From: Acidobacteriota bacterium
Lineage (GTDB): Bacteria > Acidobacteriota > Terriglobia > Bryobacterales > Bryobacteraceae
Direction: 5' to 3'
NCBI GenBank assembly: GCA_016185425.1
Contig: JACPNQ010000015.1
Location: forward strand, 62,001-126,000
DNA: 64,000 nt
Shown: positions 27,408-36,140 of the stretch, in pieces
Position numbering within the stretch: position 1 is the stretch's first letter
How the letters are laid out: each line of letters starts with the position of its first letter
Program-made: the position numbers and the translations under genes
Notes under the pieces: model-generated
The model's database searches: none
What the model was told of the DNA's origin: nothing
The model's input: the letters and a program-made list of their open reading frames with translations, nothing else

Positions 27408-27434
27408 ATACGATGCATAGTGGAGGAAATCCGA

Positions 27435-28121
27435 ATGTTTTGCGACCGTTGTGGGACTGCAGTACCGGCGTCGGCGGCGCAGTGCCTGCGATGCGGCGCG
27501 CCATTGGCCGCTGTCGCGCTCGTGCCTGCGCAGACTCCGCGAGGCGCGGGAGGATGGATCGGAGCGGGATGGAACGCCGTGACCGGGAATTTCGTTCCGT
27601 TCGCCGTGATGGGGCTCTTCTACCTCCTGGCGTCGAGCGCCGTGCCGTTTCTGCTGCAGGGTCCCGTCGCGATGGGGTTGCAGTGGGCCGCACTGAAACA
27701 AGTGTGCGGGAAACGCGGCGACGTCAACGATCTGGCATATGGGTTCAATCTGTTTCCTCCCGCGGTGCTTATCTGCCTCGTCACCACAGTTATCATCGGC
27801 GCTGCTTCGATCCTGCTAATAATCCCCGGAATTCTCGCGGCGGTGTTCCTGCAGTTCCCATACCTGTTGGTGCTCGATCGAAACCTCGATTTCTGGGGCG
27901 CGATCAAGGAGAGCTTCAATGTCTCGCAGAAGCATTTCGGATCTCTATTTGGATTCTTCCTGCTGCAGCTTTGTGTGATTATCGGCGGCGCATTGCTATG
28001 CGGCATTGGCCTGGTAGCCGCCATCCCGGTCGTATTCGCCGCAACAGCCGCCGCATATATCGACCTCTTCGGCCTGCGCGAAGAAACGCGCGCACGCCTT
28101 TCCGGGGCTCCCGGCCAATGA
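27435..28121 (+). CDS. Zinc-ribbon membrane protein
   Basis: The ATG at 27435 has GGAGG 8 nt upstream. The 228-residue product starts with a zinc ribbon (MFCDRCGTAVPASAAQCLRCG) of the CxxC-x12-CxxC type, followed by a linker and about four hydrophobic segments (AVMGLFYLLASSAVPFLL, LFPPAVLICLVTTVIIGAA, SILLIIPGILAAVFLQFPYL, GFFLLQLCVIIGGALLC and beyond). This resembles DUF975/glycerophosphoryl-diester-like integral membrane families with added zinc ribbons, whose functions are unknown. Its stop overlaps the DUF2752 gene start (ATGA). Confidence 0.72.
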   Translation: MFCDRCGTAVPASAAQCLRCGAPLAAVALVPAQTPRGAGGWIGAGWNAVTGNFVPFAVMGLFYLLASSAVPFLLQGPVAMGLQWAALKQVCGKRGDVNDLAYGFNLFPPAVLICLVTTVIIGAASILLIIPGILAAVFLQFPYLLVLDRNLDFWGAIKESFNVSQKHFGSLFGFFLLQLCVIIGGALLCGIGLVAAIPVVFAATAAAYIDLFGLREETRARLSGAPGQ

Positions 28122-28519
28122 ACGGCATGCAAACGGTATTGGCGCGCCTGGCCGTTCCCGCCGGTGCTCTCTGCGTATGCGCCGTAACCGATCCCGATCA
28201 TCCGCCGGGCTGGATTGTCTGCCCTTTCCGCCTGCTGACGGGGTGGCCGTGCCCCTTGTGCGGGATGACACGCGGCGTGGCTTCCCTGCTCCGTGGGCGT
28301 TGGGCGGATGGAATCTCCTTCCACCTGTTCAGTCCCTTCGTCCTGGCAGCCTTCGCCGCATGGATCGTTATCGAAATCGGCCAGGCCGCGCGGCTCTGGG
28401 ATGCCCGCCGGATTGGCCATTGGGCGCTGCGCCCGGGCCCGTGGCTCGCCTTTTTCGCAATGAGCTGTGTGTATGGCGTGCTGCGGTGGTGCGGTATAAT
28501 CGGAGTTCCGCGCGCCTAG
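28118..28519 (+). CDS. DUF2752 small membrane protein
   Basis: A 133-residue protein with the DUF2752 core CPFRLLTGWPCPLCGMTRG: an N-terminal Cys-Pro, then CPxCGMTRG. It is followed by two or three membrane segments (FVLAAFAAWIVIEIGQ and WLAFFAMSCVYGVLRWC). The function of DUF2752 is not established; the paired cysteines could bind metal. It overlaps the zinc-ribbon membrane protein gene by 4 bp, so the two are co-translated and may form a complex. The following ABC transporter genes start 27 bp downstream. Confidence 0.82.
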   Translation: MNGMQTVLARLAVPAGALCVCAVTDPDHPPGWIVCPFRLLTGWPCPLCGMTRGVASLLRGRWADGISFHLFSPFVLAAFAAWIVIEIGQAARLWDARRIGHWALRPGPWLAFFAMSCVYGVLRWCGIIGVPRA

Positions 28520-28546
28520 CCCGCGGTTCGCGCGGTACCCGACAAG

Positions 28547-29326
28547 ATGACATCAATCTGGAATGGCGATTACCTCTTCCTGTTGGAGAACCTGATCGTA
28601 AAGGACTTCAAGATCCGGTATCGCAATATGTCGCTGGGCGTGTTCTGGTCGCTGTTGAATCCGCTCGTGCTCATGGGCGTCCTGACCTTTGTTTTCGTCA
28701 AGGTCATGCCAAACCGGTCGATCGACAATTTTCCTATCTTCGTTCTATGCGGCCTCGTCCCCTTTAACTTCTTCACTGTCGCGTGGAACAACGGCACCAT
28801 CTCGGTCTCCAACAACTCCGGACTTATTAAGCGCATCCCCGTTCCGAGGGAAATCGTGCCCATCGCCACGGTCCTCTCGACCACTATCCACCTGGGCATT
28901 CAAATCGCCCTTCTTTTGCTGTTCGTCGTTCTTTTCGGGCGCGGCATCAACGTCTACTGGCTCTGGCTGCCTCTGCTCTGGACACTGGAAATCCTGTTTG
29001 TCTGCGGACTGGTGCTGGCCACCTCCGCCTTCGATGTTTACCTCCGCGACATGCGATACATCGTCGAATCGGCATGCACAGTTCTCTTCTGGCTGGTACC
29101 GATTTTCTACACGCTGGATATCGTTCCACGCCAGTACGTCCCCGTCTATGAATTCAACCCGCTCGCCGCCATGATACTTGGGCTGCGGCGTATTCTGATC
29201 GACGGCGTATCGCCGAACGGCGACGCCGGGCTGGTTTACAAGCTCGCATTTACCTCCACGGTGTCCTTCGCCATGGGGCTCGCTATTTACTCCCGCATGA
29301 AGAATAAGTTCTTCGATTACCTTTGA
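28547..29326 (+). CDS. ABC-2 type polysaccharide export permease
   Basis: A 259-residue ABC-2 permease with about six membrane segments. The N-terminal motif LIVKDFKIRYRNMSLGVFWSLLNPLVLMGVL is typical of Wzm/TagG-type permeases that export O-antigen or teichoic acids. It is followed 14 bp later by an ATP-binding subunit of the matching Wzt type. Together they form an exporter for an undecaprenyl-linked surface glycan. No glycan synthesis genes are next to it, though the GT2 cluster at 34-38 kb and the pyruvyl transferase at 0.8 kb are in the window. Confidence 0.9.
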   Translation: MTSIWNGDYLFLLENLIVKDFKIRYRNMSLGVFWSLLNPLVLMGVLTFVFVKVMPNRSIDNFPIFVLCGLVPFNFFTVAWNNGTISVSNNSGLIKRIPVPREIVPIATVLSTTIHLGIQIALLLLFVVLFGRGINVYWLWLPLLWTLEILFVCGLVLATSAFDVYLRDMRYIVESACTVLFWLVPIFYTLDIVPRQYVPVYEFNPLAAMILGLRRILIDGVSPNGDAGLVYKLAFTSTVSFAMGLAIYSRMKNKFFDYL

Positions 29327-29340
29327 GAGCGCGGCACCCG

Positions 29341-30081
29341 ATGAATGTGATCGAGTTTAAGAACGTCTCCAAAGCCTTCCACCGCGCCACCGGGCAGCGG
29401 TTGCTGCGGCATTATCTGGAAGACCTGCTCGGCAAATCCGATCCCGATTGCTTTCACGCGCTGAAGAACGTCAACTTCGCCATCAAAGACGGCGAATCCG
29501 TGGCTGTGATTGGGGCCAACGGCGCCGGTAAAAGCACATTGCTGAGCCTCGTCACGCGCCTCGCGCCGCCGTCGGAGGGCGAAGTGTCCATCAAAGGCCG
29601 GGTCGCCGCCCTGCTCGAGCTCGGCGCTGGTTTCCATCCGGACCTCACCGGCCGCGAAAATATTCGCCTCAATGCGTCGCTGCTCGGTTTCAGCCGGCGC
29701 CAGGCACGGGATCTCTACGAGACCATCGTCGACTTCGCGGAACTGCAGGACTTTATCGACGAGCCTTTGCGCACGTATTCGAATGGCATGATTCTGCGCC
29801 TGGCATTCGCCGTCGCGGTCAATCTCGATCCGCAGATTCTCATCATCGACGAAGTGCTCGCCGTGGGCGATCAACAGTTCCAGGCCAAGTGCATCGACAA
29901 GATCTTCGAAATCCGCAACCAGGGACGGACCATCCTCTGCGTTTCGCACGCGACTGGCATTCTGCAAAACCTCTGCTCCCGCGCGCTCTGGCTGGATCAC
30001 GGACAACTTGTGATGGACGGCCCCATTAGCGAAGTGCTGCAAGCCTATTCCGGCCGCACGCTCCACGCCGCCAGCGAATAG
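29341..30081 (+). CDS. Polysaccharide export ABC transporter ATP-binding protein (Wzt-like)
   Basis: Start taken at 29341 (MNVIEFKNVSK); an in-frame ATG 18 bp upstream lies nearer the permease stop. This 246-residue ATPase has Walker A GANGAGKST, signature YSNGMILRLAFAVA (the NGM form typical of Wzt/TagH), Walker B ILIIDEVLAVGD and the switch His in LCVSHATG. The insert DLLGKSDPDCFHALKNVNF after the first strand is also typical of glycan exporters. It lacks the C-terminal O-antigen binding domain of long Wzt proteins, so no terminal-sugar recognition is expected. Confidence 0.92.
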   Translation: MNVIEFKNVSKAFHRATGQRLLRHYLEDLLGKSDPDCFHALKNVNFAIKDGESVAVIGANGAGKSTLLSLVTRLAPPSEGEVSIKGRVAALLELGAGFHPDLTGRENIRLNASLLGFSRRQARDLYETIVDFAELQDFIDEPLRTYSNGMILRLAFAVAVNLDPQILIIDEVLAVGDQQFQAKCIDKIFEIRNQGRTILCVSHATGILQNLCSRALWLDHGQLVMDGPISEVLQAYSGRTLHAASE

Positions 30082-30106
30082 CCGTTCCACCGTTACACTG
30101 GAAGCT

Positions 30107-31252
30107 GTGTCTACGCCGCTCACGCACCTCTCCGAAGAGGAGGCGCTGTTTCAGTCCTCCATCCGCCGATTCGCCCGGGAACAAATAGCTCCACGCGCGC
30201 GGGACATGGACCACAACGCGGCCCTCGATCCGGCTCTGCTCCGGCAACTATTCGAGCTCGGTCTCACCGCCATCGAAATCCCTGAGGAGTTCGGCGGCCA
30301 AGGCGGCACGTTTTTCCAATCCATCCTCGCTGTAGAAGAAATTGCCGCGGCGGATCCCGGTGTCGCCGTTCTCGTCGATGTACAGAACACCTTGGTCATC
30401 ACCGCCATTCGCGACTACGCTACACCCGAGCAGCAGAAGCGCTATCTCTCCCTGCTTGCCGCGAACACTGTGGGCGCATACGCCTTGAGCGAGGCGAACT
30501 CCGGTTCTGACGCGTTCGCGCTGGCAACCCGCGCAGTGGCCGACGGCGGCGACTATATCCTCAGCGGCCGCAAACTCTGGATCTCAAACGCAGCCGAGGC
30601 CGGCCTCTTCCTGATTTTCGCCACCATCGACCCGGCCGCCGGCCATCGCGGCGTCACCTGCTTCATAGTGGAGCGCAACACCCCGGGCTTAACAGTCGGT
30701 CGAAAGGAGGATAAGCTCGGCATCCGCTGCTCCTCGACTTGCGAAGTAGTGCTGGACAACTGCCGCGTGCCGGCCAGTTGCATCCTTGGCGCTCCCGGCA
30801 AGGGCTACAAAGTCGCGATTGAGACGCTGAACGGCGGCCGTATCGCCATCGGCGCGCAACTCACCGGGCTCAGCCGCGGCGCGTTGCAGCACGCAGTTGC
30901 GTATGCCCGCCAACGCCGCCAGTTCGGCAAACCGATCGCCGAGTTTCAAGGCGTGCAGTTCCAATTGGCCGAGATGGCGATGAAAGTGGAATCGGCCCGT
31001 CTGATGGTCTACAACGCGGCGCGGCTCCGTGAAGCCGGACTGCCCTACGTCGCCGAGGCCGCCATGGCTAAGCTTCATTCCTCCCTGATCGCGGAGGAAG
31101 TCGCTAGTCAGGCGGTGGAGATTTTCGGCGGGATCGGGTTCACCAAGGAGTGCCCCGCGGAGAAGCTCTACCGCGACGCCAAGATCGGGCGGATTTACGA
31201 AGGCACGAGCAATATGCAGCGCCTCACCATCGCAAAAGAGATTCTGTCGTAA
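30107..31252 (+). CDS. Acyl-CoA dehydrogenase
   Basis: A 381-residue flavoprotein with a GTG start at 30107. N-terminal helical, beta and C-terminal helical domains are all present: AYALSEANSGSDAFAL (signature 1), GRKLWISNAAEAG, RRQFGKPIAEFQGVQFQLAEM, QAVEIFGGIGFTKECPAEKL (signature 2), and the catalytic Glu in GRIYEGTSNMQ. It oxidises acyl-CoA to 2-enoyl-CoA with FAD. The pattern fits short- or branched-chain dehydrogenases; the exact substrate is not readable. The flanking genes are not part of beta-oxidation. Confidence 0.93.
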   Translation: MSTPLTHLSEEEALFQSSIRRFAREQIAPRARDMDHNAALDPALLRQLFELGLTAIEIPEEFGGQGGTFFQSILAVEEIAAADPGVAVLVDVQNTLVITAIRDYATPEQQKRYLSLLAANTVGAYALSEANSGSDAFALATRAVADGGDYILSGRKLWISNAAEAGLFLIFATIDPAAGHRGVTCFIVERNTPGLTVGRKEDKLGIRCSSTCEVVLDNCRVPASCILGAPGKGYKVAIETLNGGRIAIGAQLTGLSRGALQHAVAYARQRRQFGKPIAEFQGVQFQLAEMAMKVESARLMVYNAARLREAGLPYVAEAAMAKLHSSLIAEEVASQAVEIFGGIGFTKECPAEKLYRDAKIGRIYEGTSNMQRLTIAKEILS

Positions 31253-31293
31253 CCTTAGGAAAAGCCCCGCCATCCATCCTCTTAGGAGTCCTC

Positions 31294-32103
31294 ATGCGCG
31301 CTTTTCTGATGATCTCGTTTACAATCGCCGCGGCAGTCCCGGCGTGGTCCGCCCCCGCCAAGGCGGATCCGTCTGAACCGGAGCTGCAAAGAATAATCGA
31401 GAAATTCGCGGAGAAGGAGAGCGAGTTCCTCCAGGCGCGCGAACGCTACATCTACCGCCAGACGGTACGCGTTGAGGATTTCGACGGCGGCGGCACGCCA
31501 GGCGGCCGTTTCGACCTCGTCTCAGACATCATTTTTACCCCCGGTTCCGGAAAACGCACAGAACGCATCGTACGCGCTCCCGTATCCACTATCAAGTTCG
31601 TCACTTTTTCGCCCGAAGACGAACAGGATATCCGCAGCGTCCAACCCTTCGTCCTCAACTCCAAAGAGCTGCCGAAGTATCACGTGCGCTACCTGGGCCG
31701 CGAGAAACTCGACGAAATCGAAACGCTCGCCTTCGCCGTAAAACCGAAGGAAATGGTTCCGGGCGAACGTTATTTCGCCGGCATCGCCTGGGTTGATGAG
31801 CAGGATCTGCAGATCGTGAAGACATACGGCCGCGCCACCGGCAAGCTTAAGAAAGGCAACGACCAGCGCTTCCCGAAGTTCGAAACGTTTCGCGAGCAGA
31901 TCGATGGCAAGTACTGGTTCCCCGTTCTAACCCGCGCCGACGACACCCTCTATTTCGAAGACTCCGTCGTCCGCCTTAAGATGCGCGTAAAGTACGAGGA
32001 CTATAAGCAATTCAAGGGCGAAACCAAGATCACATTCGGCGAAGAGGTGCCCTCAACAACCACTCCGCCTCCCGCCCCGCCTGTGGCGCCGAAGAAGCCC
32101 TAA
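31294..32103 (+). CDS. Exported LolA-like protein of unknown function
   Basis: Start at 31294 with TTAGGAG about 8 nt upstream. The 269-residue product has a signal peptide (MRAFLMISFTIAAAVPAWSA) and a beta-rich body: ERYIYRQTVRVEDF, YLGREKLDEIETLAFAVKP, WVDEQDLQIVKTYGRATG and FETFREQIDGKYWFPVLTRAD. This layout resembles outer-membrane lipoprotein sorting proteins (LolA/LolB fold) and is a frequent but unassigned acidobacterial protein type. The C-terminus is a Pro/Thr-rich tail. It is probably periplasmic; function unknown. Confidence 0.7.
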   Translation: MRAFLMISFTIAAAVPAWSAPAKADPSEPELQRIIEKFAEKESEFLQARERYIYRQTVRVEDFDGGGTPGGRFDLVSDIIFTPGSGKRTERIVRAPVSTIKFVTFSPEDEQDIRSVQPFVLNSKELPKYHVRYLGREKLDEIETLAFAVKPKEMVPGERYFAGIAWVDEQDLQIVKTYGRATGKLKKGNDQRFPKFETFREQIDGKYWFPVLTRADDTLYFEDSVVRLKMRVKYEDYKQFKGETKITFGEEVPSTTTPPPAPPVAPKKP

Positions 32104-32194
32104 GTTGCGGCGTTCAACCCTCGCTATTCCCCACTCGGCCGGTTTTGCTGCGGCATCAGCAGCCCGTGTGTTTTAATAAGTTGTTAACGCTAGT

Positions 32195-33238
32195 ATGCCG
32201 AGCCTTGCCATCCGGCTTCGTCGCAAATTGCAGGCGGGGCAACGACGCCTGCGCGAATTGCGGATGATTGGAAAGGGCCTCCTTTCCACCGATCACATCG
32301 TCCAGGCCCACATTATTCCGATGCGCCGTTGCAATCTGTCATGCACCTATTGCAACGAGTACGATGACGTGTCGCAGCCCGTCGACGCCGGGATCATGGT
32401 GGAACGCGTCGATCACCTGGCCAAGCTCGGCGCGACGCTCATAATGATTAGCGGCGGCGAACCGCTGCTGCATCCCGAGCTCGAAACGATCATCGCTCGC
32501 GTCCGGCATCACGGCCGCATCGCCGGCATGATCACCAACGGATACCTTCTCATGCCGGATCGGATCCAGCGTCTGAACGAAGCTGGACTCGATCATCTCC
32601 AGATCTCCATCGATAACGTCATGCCCGACGACGTTTCGAAGAAGAGTCTGAAGGTCCTCGACAAGAAACTCCAAATGCTTGCCGAGCACGCCGATTTCCA
32701 CGTCAACATCAACTCGGTTCTCGGCGGCGGCACCAAGAATCCGGACGACGCCCTCACCATCGGCCGCCGCGCGCTGGAGCTGGGCTTTAGCTGCACGGTG
32801 GGGATCATTCACGACGGCCACGGCCAGCTAAAGCCGCTTGGCGAAAGTGAGCTGAGGGTCTATCGCGAGTTCAAATACCTGAAGCAGCGCAGCTTCGCGC
32901 ACTTCAGCGGATTCCAGGAAAAGGTCGCGCTCGGGCAGTCGATCGACTGGCGGTGCCGCGCCGGAAGCCGCTACATCTACGTCTGCGAAAATGGCCTGGT
33001 CCACTACTGCTCGCAGCAGCGCGGCTACCCTGGCGTTCCCCTGCTCCAATACACCGCCGAAGACATCAAGCGCGAGTTCCTCACGAAGAAAGACTGCGCT
33101 CCACACTGCACCATTTCGTGCGTGCACATGACTTCACACATGGATTTCTGGCGGGCGCCGCAGACGCTGGAATCGGGCTTGAATCAGCAAAAGCCCGAAG
33201 TGGAAGACCTCATCAATATCCAGGGCGTCGGCGGCTAA
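32195..33238 (+). CDS. Radical SAM enzyme
   Basis: A 347-residue radical SAM protein. The cluster motif CNLSCTYC gives C46, C50 and C53. It is followed by MISGGEPLLHPEL (SAM-binding GGE), and later LQISIDNV. The C-terminal part holds a further Cys set (WRCRAGSRYIYVCENG, HYCSQQ, CAPHCTISC), which could bind an auxiliary Fe-S cluster as in SPASM/twitch proteins. No precursor peptide or partner gene is visible next to it, so the substrate is open. Its stop overlaps the convergent lectin gene by 4 bp. No ribosome site is evident at the ATG. Confidence 0.88.
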   Translation: MPSLAIRLRRKLQAGQRRLRELRMIGKGLLSTDHIVQAHIIPMRRCNLSCTYCNEYDDVSQPVDAGIMVERVDHLAKLGATLIMISGGEPLLHPELETIIARVRHHGRIAGMITNGYLLMPDRIQRLNEAGLDHLQISIDNVMPDDVSKKSLKVLDKKLQMLAEHADFHVNINSVLGGGTKNPDDALTIGRRALELGFSCTVGIIHDGHGQLKPLGESELRVYREFKYLKQRSFAHFSGFQEKVALGQSIDWRCRAGSRYIYVCENGLVHYCSQQRGYPGVPLLQYTAEDIKREFLTKKDCAPHCTISCVHMTSHMDFWRAPQTLESGLNQQKPEVEDLINIQGVGG

Positions 33239-34074
33239 CGTCGCCGGCAGAGGACAAACAGCAGCGCTGCGCCGGCCATAAAGAATGTGCCCGGCTCGGG
33301 AACGTTCGTGTAGCTCCAGTTCACGATGTCGTGATTCTCCCACGCGCCGCCCGTTGAAGATGTAAATCCGATAAAGGCGCCGGTTCCGTTCTCCAGCGTG
33401 AAGAGCGACCCGAGATCCACATTCACCGACAGAATCGGCAATGCCATGTTGTCGAAGAAGATTTTCAGCAAACCCGGCTGGTAGGTGATCATTACGTCAT
33501 AGATCGCGCCGTTCGACATGTCCTTAGAAGGCAGCGCAATCCCGAGAGTCGGGTTTAAGAAAGCGCCGTCTGCATCGGGACAATGCTCGGGATGATTCTC
33601 GGCATTGCCCAGACTCTGAACGGCGATATGGTTGCCGTTTGGCTCGCAGTAGGACGGCTTGTTGTTCCACGTATCGAACTCGATGGCCAGGCTCCGCGGA
33701 ATACCGTAATAGCCGATTCCGCTGGCATACAGCCCAAGCGCCATCGGCCCCGCGTTCTGAATCACGAAAGTCAGGCCGTCCGCGCCGTCATTGAAAACGT
33801 TCGGCTCCCAGTCCGGTTTGTAGCCGCCGCGATCGGTGATCTGGAATTGAAAGCTCGTGACGAATCCGCCCTGCACGTTCACGCGGTTGTTCAGCCATGC
33901 CGCGCCAACCTGGTTCTCCAGCGCTGGCGTCAAACGCAGGCGGTTTGCGGTCAATGCCGCATCCCCAACAAGATTGATGCCGGACGGATTGCTGAAATCC
34001 GCGAACGTAAACGAGGCCGCGGCCGCTGTTCCGGCGAGAACCACCGCCAGCGTGAGTCCGATCATGAATTTCAT
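33235..34074 (-). CDS. PEP-CTERM protein with L-type lectin domain
   Basis: The start at 34074 (MKFMIGLTLAVV) has TTAGGAGTG upstream. After a signal peptide, residues of about 25-245 look like a bacterial legume-type lectin: GGFVTSFQFQITDRGG, DGADGLTFVIQNAGP, SLAIEFDTWNNK, IYDVMITYQPGLLKIFFDN, and TGAFIGFTSSTGGAWENHDI. The DGxAF-like and EFDTW elements form the usual Ca/Mn and sugar site. The end is a PEP-CTERM signal (VPEP, hydrophobic stretch, CRRR). This indicates a sorted, surface-displayed glycan binder. It follows the YaiO-like gene by 91 bp on the same strand. Confidence 0.85.
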   Translation of the reverse strand: MKFMIGLTLAVVLAGTAAAASFTFADFSNPSGINLVGDAALTANRLRLTPALENQVGAAWLNNRVNVQGGFVTSFQFQITDRGGYKPDWEPNVFNDGADGLTFVIQNAGPMALGLYASGIGYYGIPRSLAIEFDTWNNKPSYCEPNGNHIAVQSLGNAENHPEHCPDADGAFLNPTLGIALPSKDMSNGAIYDVMITYQPGLLKIFFDNMALPILSVNVDLGSLFTLENGTGAFIGFTSSTGGAWENHDIVNWSYTNVPEPGTFFMAGAALLFVLCRRR

Positions 34075-34165
34075 GGAGTCACTCCTAACTTTAGTTAGCC
34101 ATCGGAGTGTGAACCCGCCCATGGCCCATTTTGCGCGCCGGTACTGGCCATCGGCCCTTCAGGTC

Positions 34166-34984
34166 CTAGAACTCAAAGAACATGCGCCCGGTCACGCCTG
34201 TCCGCGAATAGGCGCTGAACTTCGTCTGATGGTCGAAGGACATGTATACGCCATAGTGCTTGCTCAACCATTTGCGGAAGAAAATCTGCGTCGATACGCT
34301 GTCAAGATTCACTTCAAGCGGCGTGGTCGCGATATAGGTATACACCTCCTTGCCGCCGCCCACAACCGCACCCGCCCAGTATTTGCCCTCCTGTCCGTAC
34401 TGGACGGCCATGCTGCCGGAGCTCGATATCTTGTTGCCCGGCTGGTTCCGGTTGATATAGTAATTGCCCTCAACGATCATCTTGCGCGGATAGTAAATGA
34501 ACCCGGTGTTGTAGATATGCCCCTTCACCAGGCTGCCGAAAGAGAAGTGGGAGTAGCCGGCGGCCAGCACCAGCCGCCTGTTGAACGGCGCCTTATAGAA
34601 GCCCTTCACATCGAATCGCTGATGCGGAAACAGGGAAAAACTCTTCCGATCCGGCGTGAAGCTGAAGCCCTGCGTCGTGTAGAAGTTTTTTGACCAGTTG
34701 GCGAAGCTGAAGAATCCAATATTCTGCTGTGTGATGCCCGGCCGAGTCTGCGAATTGAACTGGAATACAGGCGTGAATCGCGGATTGTGGCGTAGCCATA
34801 GCGTCGCGTCGGCGCCGCGCCAGTAGCCGTATCCATTCGTCACGCCGCTATGATACGTGCCAACTTCCAGTAGCACGGGCATCGGACTCTCATAGCCCGG
34901 CCGCTCAAACGTGGCCGGCGTCTCCTGCGTTTGCCCGGCCCAGGCCGCGGCTATCAATACCGTGGCAACGATGAGTGATTTCAT
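34166..34984 (-). CDS. YaiO-family outer-membrane beta-barrel protein
   Basis: A 272-residue protein with a signal peptide (MKSLIVATVLIAAAWAG) and repeated amphipathic strands (YGYWRGADATLWLRHNP, RLVLAAGYSHFSF, GFIYYPRKMIVEGNYYINRN, STQIFFRKWLSKHYGVYMSFDHQ), ending in Phe (RMFFEF). Strand pattern and size match the YaiO barrel found with exopolysaccharide synthases. It starts 11 bp after the stop of the bactofilin-like gene, so it belongs to that operon and may form the exit pore for the polymer made by the GT2 protein. Family call is by pattern, without a search. Confidence 0.72.
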   Translation of the reverse strand: MKSLIVATVLIAAAWAGQTQETPATFERPGYESPMPVLLEVGTYHSGVTNGYGYWRGADATLWLRHNPRFTPVFQFNSQTRPGITQQNIGFFSFANWSKNFYTTQGFSFTPDRKSFSLFPHQRFDVKGFYKAPFNRRLVLAAGYSHFSFGSLVKGHIYNTGFIYYPRKMIVEGNYYINRNQPGNKISSSGSMAVQYGQEGKYWAGAVVGGGKEVYTYIATTPLEVNLDSVSTQIFFRKWLSKHYGVYMSFDHQTKFSAYSRTGVTGRMFFEF

Positions 34985-34995
34985 ACTGCTCTCCT

Positions 34996-36138
34996 TTACG
35001 CGCGCATCGCGGGAATACGCGTCGATTCCAGCCAGGCCACTGGCGTGGAGAGCGCCACCACGCGCTGCGCCGACGCCACTTTTCCGTTCACAACCACATT
35101 GCTCTCCAGCGTCACCACGCCGGCTCCGTAGGCCGCCACCGGCAGCTTGTCCCGCAGGCCGCGCACGCCGCGCGAAAGCCGCATCGCCCCGCCCGCGTGA
35201 AGCAAGCCCTGAAAATACGTATTCGGTTTCAACGTAATATCGCCGCCCGCCACGATGTTGCCCTTCACCACGGACGCGGCCCCAATCGCCGCCGAACCAT
35301 GTGCCTTCACATCCGCCTCCAGCAAGCTTTCCTTCGGGCAGGAGAAGTCGCCCCGCACCACGAACGGCGCCCGGAGATGCAGCGGCGCGGTGAGATGCAA
35401 GTCGCCATCGTACAGATATGTATTCGCGCCCATCGAATAGAGCTTGGCCGGATCGTATCCGTGCGCCGCGGCCGTTGTCCGGTCCGGATGCGGCAATTGG
35501 ACGATAACGGGCGGCGCCACTTCGATCTGCAGCTCATTCTCGTGACGCCCTTCCGTAAAAACCTCGGGCGCGAACAGCGAAAGCGCCTGCGCGCCGGGTA
35601 GTAGCTCGATAGAAGTCCGCGACGTAGCGCGCGAATTCACCACCGCGTCCTGGCCGATCGTAAGCTGCTTCACCGCGTCCACCCACCGGCGCACGCGGCT
35701 TCCCTGCCCCACATGCAGGGTCCCGTCGACGGCAAGCGCCTGTAGCTGCGTGTCTTCGCCGATGGCGCAGTTCCCCTTCACCATCAGCTCTTTTTCAAAT
35801 TCGCAGTCGCGCCCGCACGTGAAGTCCCCTTCAATCACCAGAATCTCGCGTTCGCGCCGGCCCGCCGGATACTGCGCCCCGCCCGCCACAAAGATCCGCT
35901 CATTGCCCTTGTCGAATACGCGCAGCCCCGCCGTGCTGCCCGCCGCCGGCTGCAGCGTCTTCATCCAGTTCGCGAGCTTCGACCGGAACGACTGTCCGAA
36001 GTAATCCTCCAGCCGCACGTAGCTCATGTCCAGTTCGGCCGACTCCCTCCCGCGAATCATCCGCCATGCGCGGTGCGCAACGGAAAAGTGCAGGTAGAAG
36101 AGAGCGCAGAAAAGGATGCTGTAAAGGAAGAACGCCAT
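34996..36138 (-). CDS. Membrane-anchored bactofilin-like polymer-forming protein
   Basis: A 380-residue protein with one N-terminal membrane helix (FFLYSILFCALFYLHFSVA) and then two blocks of short repeating beta segments: ILVIEGDFTCGRDCEFEKEL, MVKGNCAIGEDTQLQALAVD, GTLHVGQGSRV and VVRGDFSCPKESLLEADVKA, AHGSAAIGAASVVKGNIVAG, GDITLKPNTYFQG. This rung pattern is that of bactofilins (DUF583/polymer-forming cytoskeletal proteins), a right-handed beta-helix. Bactofilins scaffold envelope machines. The N-terminal anchor and doubled helix are larger than a classic bactofilin. It lies between the GT2 and YaiO-like genes with 2 and 11 bp gaps. Confidence 0.72.
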   Translation of the reverse strand: MAFFLYSILFCALFYLHFSVAHRAWRMIRGRESAELDMSYVRLEDYFGQSFRSKLANWMKTLQPAAGSTAGLRVFDKGNERIFVAGGAQYPAGRREREILVIEGDFTCGRDCEFEKELMVKGNCAIGEDTQLQALAVDGTLHVGQGSRVRRWVDAVKQLTIGQDAVVNSRATSRTSIELLPGAQALSLFAPEVFTEGRHENELQIEVAPPVIVQLPHPDRTTAAAHGYDPAKLYSMGANTYLYDGDLHLTAPLHLRAPFVVRGDFSCPKESLLEADVKAHGSAAIGAASVVKGNIVAGGDITLKPNTYFQGLLHAGGAMRLSRGVRGLRDKLPVAAYGAGVVTLESNVVVNGKVASAQRVVALSTPVAWLESTRIPAMRA

Positions 36139-36140
36139 CC